64,000 nt of DNA from Chloroflexi bacterium HGW-Chloroflexi-6 (GTDB taxonomy: Bacteria; Chloroflexota; Anaerolineae; Anaerolineales; Villigracilaceae), in contig PHBU01000011.1 in NCBI GenBank assembly GCA_002840685.1, positions 124,001 to 188,000 of the forward strand, written 5' to 3'. Below are positions 52,446 through 62,576 of this stretch, in pieces. The notes under the pieces were generated by a model. That model saw only the letters and a program-made list of their open reading frames with translations, had not been told where the DNA came from and made no database searches. Every line of letters begins with the position of its first letter. Within the stretch, counting starts at the first letter, position 1. The translations under genes were made by a program, and so were the position numbers.

Positions 52446-52496
52446 ATCCCGCAGGCCAGAAAATCCATTAAATAAGATCCGCGAAGCCTGCGGGAT
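52446..52496 (-). terminator. Weak hairpin after the giant-protein gene
   Basis: An 11-bp perfect stem, ATCCCGCAGGC (52446-52456) and GCCTGCGGGAT (52486-52496), with a 29-nt loop, 20 nt after the stop of the giant gene on the minus strand. The sequence that follows is ATTATTATGAAATTAA, AT-rich but not a T-run. It may cause partial termination before the lasso operon. Read-through from the giant gene cannot be excluded. Confidence 0.4.
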
Positions 52497-52515
52497 AATG
52501 ATCGGGTAGATGGGC

Positions 52516-55500
52516 CTAAGGTTGGATTATCAGAGCTGGGTCACCCATCAGGCCCCAGCCAAGCAAGACATCCAGCAATTCAGGGTGTTCCTGGGCTAGC
52601 TCAAGCTTAGATTCCAACAGAGCCTTGCCAACGGTCATGCCAGGCGTTCCCAGGCGTGGGGTAAGCAATGCGCCCAGTAATTGTTCAGATTCGGCCTCTG
52701 TCAAAGTGACAGCACCCAAGACCGCCGCAGCACCTCTATCACCTGAAAATAAGAAACTCTGCAACAGACCGTTACTCACAGGGCTAGTGTAATAAGTGTT
52801 CCAGCAGCCCCACTGCACCAGCATGAAAGGCCGCCCGGCATTGGTCAGCGCTGAGGCTTGCTTCGTGGTCAGCAAATTACTGGATGACCAGGCGGTGGTA
52901 CTGGAATGTCCAGTATATGTCACCAATGCAGCACCCTGGTTCATTGAAGCAATCAACTGTTTCTGAGCAGCCGCCAAGCTGGAATTATCTAAGTGCACGC
53001 TCTGGACAGACCAACTGCCAGGAAGACTCTGTGAAAGGCCCACACTAATATTCTTGAAAGAAATATTGCCATCTTGTTTGTCGGATGCAAAAACGGCTGT
53101 GCCTCCATAGTTCTTTTCCGCATAAGCCAACGTTTTGCTGACCATCAGACTGAGTTCGGCGGTACTGCGCACGGGGAAGCGCCCAATCGCCAGATCAGGC
53201 ACATAATCTTCATTCAAGTCAGCATAAAGCGCATCAACTGGAACAGATGTTGCCATAGAACTGGTTGCCACATATAAGGAAGGAATAAAACTAATACTCT
53301 TAGTTGCCAGATAACCACGATAATCGTATGTGTCACCACCGACCAGCAAAACATACTCGGTACCCAGGTTATTGGCCGCATAGGAAATGTACTGACGGAT
53401 AGCCTGCGGATCAAATATGCCGTGGGTATATTGAGTGTAAAGATCATTGACATCCACAACACTAACCGTAAAACCTTGGGCCTGGCGAGCCTGTACCAAT
53501 GGAGCAAGCCCACTGATAAAATCTGGATGAGAAATGATCAGGTAATCAGCTCGGCGGTTTAGATCGGCCTTCAAACGTGTCGCCTCGATTAATGGAGTAT
53601 ATAAACCATCAATTGTGGTCACAAAATAAGTCGATGTTTCGTTCGCGCCCGCAAAACTGGCAGTATAAGAACCTCCAACGGCGGTGACCACTACCTTCCC
53701 AACCCGCTCGAAGCCCTTGTCATTTAGGCGGTAAGCAATCACATTCTGGCTGGGCAGGTTGGCAACATTAAAGATCTTGGCATTGGAGGTGAAGGTCAAC
53801 CTCCCATTTTGAGCCTGGAACAGGCGTTGATAATTAAGGCTGAACTTATCCAACACTACAATATCACTGTTCGCGCCCTTGTCCGCCGGGAGGGTCAATT
53901 GCAGGGTATTTGTACCTTCAAGCAACGTGCCCGCTGGCAAATCAACTTTGATGGTGTGCTCAACTAAGCCATTGAAAGCTTCATCTGCCAGGGGAACACC
54001 ATTCAACTTAACCACTACATGATGGTCAGGACTGTTTGGTACAGTGCTCACACCCCACACCACTAATTCCAGACTGGCCGGGGCGGATGGATTAGCCAGC
54101 CCGGTAACCTGAAAGGGGAAGCTCCAACTCTTGGGCGTTTTGGTTACCGCCATCAAAGTATCATACCAAAAGTCATCACCAGGAGCAAAAGTAGAATAGC
54201 CGCGCTGATTATTGACTAACAATGTCTCCGGGTAAGAGGTTGGAGGTACCAGGCCATTGCCAGATGCTGCGCTATTGCTCTGGATACGCGGAGCAGGAGT
54301 CATGCTGACTTGCAAGGTATAAACATTGGTGTCAGTATAGAGCGTATCCAGCGCTTCGCCATAGAATTCGATGAAATTGCCCGGCCCAAACTTACCATTA
54401 CCATCCACGTACACCGGCACAAGCTGGTCGCGATTGGAAAGGGTGATAGCAGCACTTGGCACACCGGCAAGGTCAAGCCCCGCAGTCTTCAGCATTTCAT
54501 AAGTCACACGTTGAATGCCTGTCTGGCGCACCTTGAAAGTCAGGCTGAACTGGGCCAACTGCTGGCGAAGACCAGATACGTCACCCTTCTTAAGCTTTGC
54601 TTGCGTGGTAGCCGAGAGCGCCAATTCTGGTTTGAGCGCTTTCAAGCGGTCAGCCTGCGCAGAATCTTTTTGAGATTTGAAATCTGACCAGTTCACCTTT
54701 TCGGTTTCGATGCGCTCTCCAGACGGTTGCCCAAGCGGGAAGGGTCCATGCAGGCGGGTTTCACCAGCAATACTAACATCTTCAATAAAGAAAACATTTC
54801 CTTCGATATTTGCACTGAAGGTGTAATCTTGGGGTTCAAGCGAATCAATCACCTGAGAAAGGATTAACTCAGGATTGATCTGGGTTAAACCGTTCTCCTT
54901 AGATTCAACGTACAGATTGAAACCAGCATTGACCGTCTCAGTAGCAGTGGTCCATTCAAAATTGACCAAGCCACCCTGACGTTGGGCGCGGAAGTAAGCG
55001 AGTGTAATCGGGGTGGTCATACCACTGAGGCGATAATCTTCCACTTCGCCATTGTCCGCCGGTCCGGTATAGGCCAATTGCGGGACAACTGGCGAGGTTG
55101 GGAACAAACGGAACCGTGAGTAGAGTCCGGTAAAGTTTGGTCGATAGGTTGAGTTATAAGGGGTTGGAAACGTAATCTCCAAAGTGGACTGCGTCAAACC
55201 ACCAGCAGCCACTCGGTTAACCACAACTTCATTGGCATCGCCAAAATCTCCATCATTGTTGAAGTCAACCCAACCAACCAAGTAACCGCCACTAGCAGGT
55301 GTTGTTACAACAATATACAAAGAACCATTACCATCTTGCCAGTTGCTATCAGAACCAAGAGTAACACCGTTGTCAGACGAATCCAACGTGGCGCTCACTG
55401 AAGTGGAATATCCATCTGCATCCGCATTCACACCTCCACCCAGATAGAGTATTGGTGAACCGATAGATGGAAGCGCATGACGGGGGCCATCAGGAGTGCC

Positions 55501-58500
55501 CGACAAGGTAGTGGAATATTTATAAGTTGTTCCACTGATTACTCCCTGGGGCAGATCGCCAAAATCGTAACTGCCATTGAGTTGGAAGGCAAAATCTGCG
55601 CCATCAATAGCGGTGGTGCCATAGTCTGCTTCCACCACCATGAACACACTGAGTGTGTCGCCATCAGATGCTGTTGAAACACCGAGGAAGGCATTATTAG
55701 CGGGATATGCATCCACCGCCTCATCTGGGACATCTGTTGTTACGTTGGTTGAGTCCGTAGTTAATACGACCCCATCTTGTGGTGCTGTAAGGGCAACAAT
55801 ATAATAAATCGAGGTTCCACTCGAAGGAGACTGAGGTACATCATTGAAGATATAGTTACCACCAGCATCCGTTGATGTGGATGCTACCAAAACTGTCTCA
55901 CCAGGGTCGGGGCTGCCATTGGGTGTGCTGCCCGCGTCAGTCCAACGCAGCAAGTAAACCGTGATACCGTCATAAGCCACTTCGCTTGTAGTCACACCCG
56001 TGCTGTCATCAGATTTCGCTCCAGTGCCGCAGAATCCATCGGCAGAGGTTTTTTCAAGACAGATTGTACCTGACACATCCAGCGTACCTGTATAACGATA
56101 GCCAAAATCAACATCCAATTGCAGCGGATCAGATTCGTTATCGCAACCATTGGATGTAGTACACCCACCAACAGAGTTTATAGAGCCATCAACATTCATG
56201 ATCACCGTTGTCTGGTTATTATTGCCTGCATCTGGATCATAGGTATTTGACAAACCCGCCGGAAGTTCACCTGTGGCAACAGCTACTGTCCATGTCAACT
56301 GAACACTGGTCGTGATGTTTTGGAAACTGTAATTGCCATTTATATCTGTTGTCGCGCTCAATACCAGCTGCGTGCTACCGTTGTAAGTTACTCCGTTAAC
56401 CACCGCGTTGTTGGGAGGAGTGGTGGTGGCCGTAACTGTAATATTCGGGATGCCTGCTTCGCCAACATCACGAATGCCATAGATGGATGGCGTAAGCGGG
56501 TCATTATCATGGTCCGTTAAGGTGGAATCGATCCATAACGTATCCCCAATCACGCCGCTGGGCAGGTAACCAAAGTCTGCGCCCATGTAATTGGTGCCGG
56601 GGAAAATCTGCATACCCATGCGGTTATCGCAGAAATTCTCATCCGTTTCATAAAGGTCGGCAGGACTGTTCAATTTATCACAAGCAATCCCATCTGTATC
56701 AGGATCACCCGTTAAGTTGGCGTTATAGAGCGGATTGGCAATGTTGGCAGTCCCACTGTTCTGATCATGGTCAATCGTAGCAGAAGTGGTGTTTACAACG
56801 GCAACATAATTACCAGAAGGCAGGCCAGTGAACAGGTATTTACCATCCGCATCGGTTACATCCACGGCATAGGCCGTATTGGCAATAACCTCGCCAGGTT
56901 GGTATTTGCCGTCGGGAACATCGTAGAAGGGCTCACCGGCAGTGTAGGTTGGATTACCAAGCCCATCAACAGAACCATCTTCATTGAGGAAGCCTTCGCC
57001 AGCGTTCCACGAACCGTTATTATTTCCAGCATCAGTAAAAGTATAGAGCATCACCAATGCGTTTTGCACGCCACTCTCGCTGTAATCCTGATCACCATTG
57101 TTGTTGGCATCCCAATAAACGGTATCGCCAAACTTGCCCAGCGGGCCAAAACCGAAGTCCGCGGTCAGGAAGGATGTGCTGGAGGTATTAACCGCGGCGT
57201 TCCAATAGACATAGGTCGGCTGGTCGGTTCCCGAGGAAGTCAAGAGATCGTCGGTGTTGCTGTCCCCATCAAAGTAGGCTTCAATGGCGGTGCGATTGGC
57301 GGTTTCATTGGGCGAGGCTGCATCGTTCTCGTAATACAGGCGCACTTGATAGGTGTTCGCATCCATATCGCCGCTATCAAAGAGCGGGACATTCGTAAAC
57401 AGGTATTTTCCAAGCGAGTCAGTGGTTTTCTCATCCACTTTGACATAGGTGTTGTCATTGTTCAGGTCGACCCACAGTTCAACTTTTACACCGGCAATAC
57501 CAACCTCTTGCGGGCCGACCTGGGTTCCGTCGGCATTGACATCATAGAAAACAGTATCGCCGATCGTGCCAAAGCGCGCGGGTTGATAACCAAAATCTTG
57601 CTCATAATTGTTGTCATTCGTGGCAGGATTGTTGTCATTGGTAATGGTGACATCGCTCTGATTATCGCAGGTGGAACATTTGCCACTTTCATCAGGATCA
57701 TCCGTCTGAGCCAGATCGTCTCCCACTGCAGTGGGGAAAGAATCGATTACAACAACATAGGTACCGGCAGGCATATTTTCGAACAGATAACCGGATGTGG
57801 CATCGCTTGTATCAGTTGCCACCAATTTATCTTCCGGATCCACTTCGCCGTCACCATCAACATCGTAATAGAGCTCAACCGTCACACCCGGGATAAGTTC
57901 ATCCACACCGCTGGTGAAAGCACCATCGCCGCTCCAATCATAGTAAACCTGATCGCCAATGGCATAAGAGAAGGGTTTGGTATAGCTGAAATCATAGTTC
58001 CCGTAAAAATTGGTTGTGCCAGTCTTGAGCAAGGTAAAGGTGTACTGGCTATTGTATGTTCCATCCGGCTCATAGGTGGGTATAGTTGTCCAACCAGAAC
58101 CAGGCAAAGTCGTTGTAACGACTTCAATACAATAATTCGTATCCTTACTGGCGGCAAGGGTCAGGCCGGTGAACGAATAATAACCATTTCCATTTGTGGT
58201 CGTGGTGGCAAATGGCGTCCCCGTGCAGGTGAGCGTATCGCGATAAATGCGGACAGTAACACCCTCAAGCGAATAGTCTTCTGTGTTTACATGGGTGCCG
58301 TCACCATCGTAATCATAGAAAACATAACCATAAGCGCCCATGGTGCCATAGCCAAAGTTGATGTTGGTAACATCGTTGCCACTGAGCACAGTACCCAGGA
58401 AAGCGGCTGCGTTCAAATTAATGTTTTCATTGGAAAGGCCATCACAGGCACTTCCACAATCGCCAACCTTGTCGTTGGGGTCAGCAGACTGGGTCAGACC

Positions 58501-61500
58501 GGTCAGTGGGCCGGTTGCCGGCTGGACATAGGTGTAGAAATATCCCGTCAGGCCGCCAAAACTATAATCACCGCTCGCGTTCGTGTAAGTCGAATCGACC
58601 AGCCCCCAGACAGCATTGCCTTCTGCTGCGCCGGGGATATCATATTCGGTGCATTTAAGTCCGGTAATCGCCACAGTTACAGGTGTGCCATAGATCGGGC
58701 TGATACACTGATACAAATCAACGCGCACGCCTTCAATGCCTGCTTCTCCGGCTTCATAACCATTGGTACTGATCCAGCCATCCTGGTCGCCATCCTTCCA
58801 AACCTTGCCGGAAAGCGTTCCCGCATCATAGACTGGCGTGATAACGGATACCGGGCCAGGATCACTGGCCAGGCGACCATCAGCAAAATATGCACTTGTA
58901 ATTTCTGCCGAATTCGTCAGGTTTTCAGGGCTTGGGTTGGGGTCGAGCACCGTGCCAGTCACATAGATATAACGAGTCTGGCCAGGATAAATCGGCCCGA
59001 TATTATCCCAGGTTAAGGTAGTGTTTCCTGCTGACGGAACTTTCGAAGTAAACGGCGGCACAGAAGTAATTGTCGTTGCGTTTAACAGGGTATTGTCAAA
59101 AACATCGGTCACAGTAACCGGGTTAAGAACTTTGCTGTCGGTCACCGGGCAGGTTGCATCGGCAGTATCAGCAGTAACACTCAAACCAATCCCATCGATC
59201 GCAATAATGACCGGGTCTGCCGAGCCTGACTTGTCATTGCCATAAACCACCTGAATGGGCTGGGAAAAGAAATTGAAATCCAAAGCGGAACCATACAAGG
59301 TTTGGGCCACTGTAGTTATGTCCACCTCGACCACACCAGCATGAGTCTGTCCCACATGCTGCTCAAGAGTGGTGTACGGAATGCTGACGCTGGCCGAATT
59401 CGAAGTGCCGCGCCGAATATATACATGGCCATAATCTTCATCGCCGTTCACAAATTCGCGGTTAATATAAAGAGGAAGACGAACTGTGAGATTGGTAATA
59501 TTGGTGGCGCCAGCTTCGAGGGTTGCCAGGGATGAATACCCTGCGCCGGCCAGTAACTGATTGGCGCCGGTACTATAATCTGCCGCAACAAAGGCACCAT
59601 CTGGTCCGCTTGCCGACCAGGCATGACTGGTATTGGGGGCTGTAGTCGCCGGATAAATATTACTAAAGCGTTTGCCAATAACTTCCCCGGAGGATTCGCT
59701 GCCTTCCGAAGTCGCCCAAGCGGTGTAAAGACAGGCGTTGCTGGTGGTACCGCTGCCGGGTAATGGGTTGGTAACAGCAATCGTATAAGTTATTTCCTGA
59801 CCGCGGTAGAGGGCGGTCACATTGGCCGGCAGGGACTTGGTGATCTCGGGAGCCGGTATAAAGCCAAAATTGTTGCCAGTGCTGTTGCCACCGGTCAAAT
59901 CCACGCCAAGTTTATCTGCCGTTGTGATTGCATAGCCATTCAAGTCCGTGTCGGTCAAATCGACAGCGACCACGAACCGTGTTGCAGGCAAACTGGAAAA
60001 TGAGTAAGTGCCATTTCCTGCGGTGGTAGTACTGGTATAAAAAACGTCACCATCGCTGTAAACGCCATTGGCATCTGCATCATAGTACAGATTAACCGTC
60101 ACGGATCCGATCCCGCCTTCAGTGCCGTCCAGGCTGCCATTGGCCTTGCCGCCGCCACCCACCCCATTATCCAGGAAAACGGTGCCAGAAAGCGTGCGCG
60201 AGCCGGTCATCAGGGTTGGGAAATCATCTTCAGTGAAACAGGATCCATTGCCCAGCTTCATGCAGCCTTCGTTTACCACAACCGGGCTGCTGTAAGCAAC
60301 CGGAACTGTAGCTGTAAATGCTACCGTCCCGGTAACAGGGTCGCCAGAGGCAGGGGTTTGAATCGTCTGAGGCAACCACCATTGAATTTTTATCAAGTGG
60401 CCTGTTGAATCAGTACTGGGAGTTCCCGCCGCTGGAGCAGTGCTGGACCACGATACGCCGCTGTCAACGGAATAGAACATGGCGGCCGTTACATTGGTGC
60501 TTGGGGCATAAATTCCACCCGTCAAGGTCACTGTTGAGTTAACCGTGCCAAACTGCAGACCATCAGGGATGGTCTCTTCGAAAACAAGCGGCAGGCCAAA
60601 ACCTGGATTACCAATCGTAAGGGTTGTGGATGTATCACCTGTAGTTACATCCGGCAAACTGAAGGTCAACGTGTAATCAATCGTGCCGCCGGGCGCTTCG
60701 CTGGCATCACCGCTCTTTATCAGGGTCATGCTGGCTTCACGGCTCTGCAAAGGAGGAATGCCGGAGCCAAAATCGCCATTGAACTTTTCATTGTCATAGC
60801 CTGAAGCGACTTCCTGGTAAGGAGTCAGGTTGGCGGTACAGGCCCCATCCAACGCGGCATATTCGTAATACACCAGGCCAACCGCGCCAGTGTTATTGGA
60901 TGGAATATTCTCAAAATACATTTGGTCAGCAAACGGGATTAAAAGCTCGGTACCATCATTGAGCTTTACAATAACAATACCGTAGGTGCGCACCAAACGG
61001 AAACAACCCGGATCATAACTTCCGGCATCGCCAATCGGCTGCACCCAAATATTACGATCAGGAACAAAATCACCATTATTGTCAAATCCCTGACCGACAT
61101 TTCCCAGGTCATACCAGATCCCCTGGCTGGTTACAGTTTGGCCAGGGTAAACGGTGCTGGTACCGCTGGGCGTGATCGTGTCCCAACCCAACACCGCTTG
61201 AATGGCATCCAGGTATTGCTGAGGCACTTTATTATCGCCGTTTGGCCAGATCTTATTGGCCTGGGCAGAAATTTCATTACGCATGGTAACCGCGTTCCAG
61301 CGCCAGGAATCTGCCGTGGTTGAGCTTCTTGTCGAAGTGCCCCAGAAGAAATAAGGCAGCCACAGGTCATCTTCAGGTTTGATGCCGCCCGTGACATCTA
61401 CTTCTGAAGCGCCGATCGTCGCCGTGCGCGGATAAGAAACCAGCCAGTATTGAGTCCGGCATTCCCCCGGCGCTAATGTTCCAATAAAACGCGCACCATC

Positions 61501-62199
61501 GTTAGCAGCGGAGGCCGTGCCACTTTCCAATTCAAGCGCAAACGGTGTATCAGACGCCCCGTAATCCGTGGCAGTCGCGTTGAGCAAAATATTGGTGCCG
61601 GGAGTTGCATCACCATGCTGGTCATAAAAATTCGCTTCATCATAATAATTAGCACCAACGCCAATGCCATCGTAAAAACGGCGTGGGAAGGAACCAACCG
61701 TTTTGTCGCCCAGTGTGCCGTTGTAATCGGTATCGTAATTACCAGTATAGGCCCAAACATTGCTCAATGTGTCAGATGCGTTCGTGTTACAAAATTTGGC
61801 ACCCACACTTGCAGCCGAGGGACCATAAGAAGCAGGCGACAATACATTCGAATCGACAACCAGGTTATAAGCAGTGATCGGCTCAATCGTCAATCCATTT
61901 TGAGTGCCGGAAACTCCATAGCCAGGAACGATATAGCCCAATAAACGCAATTGCTGCGCAATCTCCAGGGATGACTTGACCGATTTAAAATCAGCCGCGT
62001 TTGCCATCACTGAGCCAGCTTTTGCCGGGACAGGCCCTGGCGCGGCGGATGATTCTACAACAGCAGGCGCGCTGGCCGCGGACGCCGCTGAGACAAGCGG
62101 TTCAGCAGGCGCTGCCGAAGCTGCCTGGGGTGGTACCGCGGACAAAATATATACTAATAAGAACAATACGCGAAGAATTGATTCAATATTTTTTTTCAT
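52516..62199 (-). CDS. Giant secreted adhesin-like protein with SdrD B repeats and C-terminal gingipain-like protease domain
   Basis: A 3227-residue protein; start at 62199 (MKKNIESILRVLFLL) with AGGAG eight nt upstream, and a signal peptide (LFLLVYILSAVPPQAASAAP). About eight SdrD B-like repeats begin at roughly residues 670, 1126, 1286, 1411, 1545, 1686, 1880 and 2038 (for example IGDTVFYDVNADGTQ and FGDTVYWDANNNGDQD), rich in DxDxDG-type calcium-binding motifs. A GEVED-like domain follows near 2208-2390. Residues about 2876-3220 match peptidase C25 (gingipain): VLLVGGDTYDY, YADLNEDYVPDLAIGRFPVR, His3098 in TYTGHSSTTAW and Cys3132 in QWGCWNTYYTS form the catalytic pair. It may be a surface adhesin carrying a protease. 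No LPXTG or T9SS tail is evident. Confidence 0.85.
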   Translation of the reverse strand: MKKNIESILRVLFLLVYILSAVPPQAASAAPAEPLVSAASAASAPAVVESSAAPGPVPAKAGSVMANAADFKSVKSSLEIAQQLRLLGYIVPGYGVSGTQNGLTIEPITAYNLVVDSNVLSPASYGPSAASVGAKFCNTNASDTLSNVWAYTGNYDTDYNGTLGDKTVGSFPRRFYDGIGVGANYYDEANFYDQHGDATPGTNILLNATATDYGASDTPFALELESGTASAANDGARFIGTLAPGECRTQYWLVSYPRTATIGASEVDVTGGIKPEDDLWLPYFFWGTSTRSSTTADSWRWNAVTMRNEISAQANKIWPNGDNKVPQQYLDAIQAVLGWDTITPSGTSTVYPGQTVTSQGIWYDLGNVGQGFDNNGDFVPDRNIWVQPIGDAGSYDPGCFRLVRTYGIVIVKLNDGTELLIPFADQMYFENIPSNNTGAVGLVYYEYAALDGACTANLTPYQEVASGYDNEKFNGDFGSGIPPLQSREASMTLIKSGDASEAPGGTIDYTLTFSLPDVTTGDTSTTLTIGNPGFGLPLVFEETIPDGLQFGTVNSTVTLTGGIYAPSTNVTAAMFYSVDSGVSWSSTAPAAGTPSTDSTGHLIKIQWWLPQTIQTPASGDPVTGTVAFTATVPVAYSSPVVVNEGCMKLGNGSCFTEDDFPTLMTGSRTLSGTVFLDNGVGGGGKANGSLDGTEGGIGSVTVNLYYDADANGVYSDGDVFYTSTTTAGNGTYSFSSLPATRFVVAVDLTDTDLNGYAITTADKLGVDLTGGNSTGNNFGFIPAPEITKSLPANVTALYRGQEITYTIAVTNPLPGSGTTSNACLYTAWATSEGSESSGEVIGKRFSNIYPATTAPNTSHAWSASGPDGAFVAADYSTGANQLLAGAGYSSLATLEAGATNITNLTVRLPLYINREFVNGDEDYGHVYIRRGTSNSASVSIPYTTLEQHVGQTHAGVVEVDITTVAQTLYGSALDFNFFSQPIQVVYGNDKSGSADPVIIAIDGIGLSVTADTADATCPVTDSKVLNPVTVTDVFDNTLLNATTITSVPPFTSKVPSAGNTTLTWDNIGPIYPGQTRYIYVTGTVLDPNPSPENLTNSAEITSAYFADGRLASDPGPVSVITPVYDAGTLSGKVWKDGDQDGWISTNGYEAGEAGIEGVRVDLYQCISPIYGTPVTVAITGLKCTEYDIPGAAEGNAVWGLVDSTYTNASGDYSFGGLTGYFYTYVQPATGPLTGLTQSADPNDKVGDCGSACDGLSNENINLNAAAFLGTVLSGNDVTNINFGYGTMGAYGYVFYDYDGDGTHVNTEDYSLEGVTVRIYRDTLTCTGTPFATTTTNGNGYYSFTGLTLAASKDTNYCIEVVTTTLPGSGWTTIPTYEPDGTYNSQYTFTLLKTGTTNFYGNYDFSYTKPFSYAIGDQVYYDWSGDGAFTSGVDELIPGVTVELYYDVDGDGEVDPEDKLVATDTSDATSGYLFENMPAGTYVVVIDSFPTAVGDDLAQTDDPDESGKCSTCDNQSDVTITNDNNPATNDNNYEQDFGYQPARFGTIGDTVFYDVNADGTQVGPQEVGIAGVKVELWVDLNNDNTYVKVDEKTTDSLGKYLFTNVPLFDSGDMDANTYQVRLYYENDAASPNETANRTAIEAYFDGDSNTDDLLTSSGTDQPTYVYWNAAVNTSSTSFLTADFGFGPLGKFGDTVYWDANNNGDQDYSESGVQNALVMLYTFTDAGNNNGSWNAGEGFLNEDGSVDGLGNPTYTAGEPFYDVPDGKYQPGEVIANTAYAVDVTDADGKYLFTGLPSGNYVAVVNTTSATIDHDQNSGTANIANPLYNANLTGDPDTDGIACDKLNSPADLYETDENFCDNRMGMQIFPGTNYMGADFGYLPSGVIGDTLWIDSTLTDHDNDPLTPSIYGIRDVGEAGIPNITVTATTTPPNNAVVNGVTYNGSTQLVLSATTDINGNYSFQNITTSVQLTWTVAVATGELPAGLSNTYDPDAGNNNQTTVIMNVDGSINSVGGCTTSNGCDNESDPLQLDVDFGYRYTGTLDVSGTICLEKTSADGFCGTGAKSDDSTGVTTSEVAYDGITVYLLRWTDAGSTPNGSPDPGETVLVASTSTDAGGNYIFNDVPQSPSSGTSIYYIVALTAPQDGVVLTTDSTNVTTDVPDEAVDAYPANNAFLGVSTASDGDTLSVFMVVEADYGTTAIDGADFAFQLNGSYDFGDLPQGVISGTTYKYSTTLSGTPDGPRHALPSIGSPILYLGGGVNADADGYSTSVSATLDSSDNGVTLGSDSNWQDGNGSLYIVVTTPASGGYLVGWVDFNNDGDFGDANEVVVNRVAAGGLTQSTLEITFPTPYNSTYRPNFTGLYSRFRLFPTSPVVPQLAYTGPADNGEVEDYRLSGMTTPITLAYFRAQRQGGLVNFEWTTATETVNAGFNLYVESKENGLTQINPELILSQVIDSLEPQDYTFSANIEGNVFFIEDVSIAGETRLHGPFPLGQPSGERIETEKVNWSDFKSQKDSAQADRLKALKPELALSATTQAKLKKGDVSGLRQQLAQFSLTFKVRQTGIQRVTYEMLKTAGLDLAGVPSAAITLSNRDQLVPVYVDGNGKFGPGNFIEFYGEALDTLYTDTNVYTLQVSMTPAPRIQSNSAASGNGLVPPTSYPETLLVNNQRGYSTFAPGDDFWYDTLMAVTKTPKSWSFPFQVTGLANPSAPASLELVVWGVSTVPNSPDHHVVVKLNGVPLADEAFNGLVEHTIKVDLPAGTLLEGTNTLQLTLPADKGANSDIVVLDKFSLNYQRLFQAQNGRLTFTSNAKIFNVANLPSQNVIAYRLNDKGFERVGKVVVTAVGGSYTASFAGANETSTYFVTTIDGLYTPLIEATRLKADLNRRADYLIISHPDFISGLAPLVQARQAQGFTVSVVDVNDLYTQYTHGIFDPQAIRQYISYAANNLGTEYVLLVGGDTYDYRGYLATKSISFIPSLYVATSSMATSVPVDALYADLNEDYVPDLAIGRFPVRSTAELSLMVSKTLAYAEKNYGGTAVFASDKQDGNISFKNISVGLSQSLPGSWSVQSVHLDNSSLAAAQKQLIASMNQGAALVTYTGHSSTTAWSSSNLLTTKQASALTNAGRPFMLVQWGCWNTYYTSPVSNGLLQSFLFSGDRGAAAVLGAVTLTEAESEQLLGALLTPRLGTPGMTVGKALLESKLELAQEHPELLDVLLGWGLMGDPALIIQP

Positions 62200-62576
62200 T
62201 AGATCCCACTCCTGAAAGAGAAAACGGTGGATTAAATTAAAAGAACGAAACCAAACCAGGCGGCCGGTTTCGCTCTTGCTCGCTTGAATCCACCCCTGAT
62301 AACAGGCAGCGACCAATTACAGATTCAAGGTCATCGCATCCGCTTACACAAATGAGACTAGAATAACTTCTGGCTACATTCTACATGGATAGTGACATTC
62401 CCACAATCAAGAACCAATATCAGAATCGTTAGGAGAAGGGTGATATATGCCATCACCCGATTGGCAATATTGTTAGGTTATAACGTACAAGAATAGATTA
62501 CAAGGCTTTCAAACCCAGTTTTAGCATAGCCAATTAATCAAACCGGTTGTATAGTTAACGGTAAGAAAGGTATTGC
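62200..62576. other. Divergent intergenic region, 377 nt
   Basis: It lies between the giant-protein start and the sensor kinase start and should hold both promoters. The AGGAG site for the giant gene is at about 62208-62212. A small hairpin GGGTGAT (62438-62444) / ATCACCC (62452-62458) is present. AT-rich stretches near the kinase start (GTATAGTT) could be a -10, but I saw no convincing -35/-10 pair. No gene or RNA was recognised. Confidence 0.45.

Noticed and set aside
56767..59016. A 749-codon plus-strand open frame opposite the giant gene
   Set aside because: It is a long shadow of the giant minus-strand gene, caused by its regular repeat codons; the translation is low-complexity (Ile/Val/Gly/Arg) with no domain.
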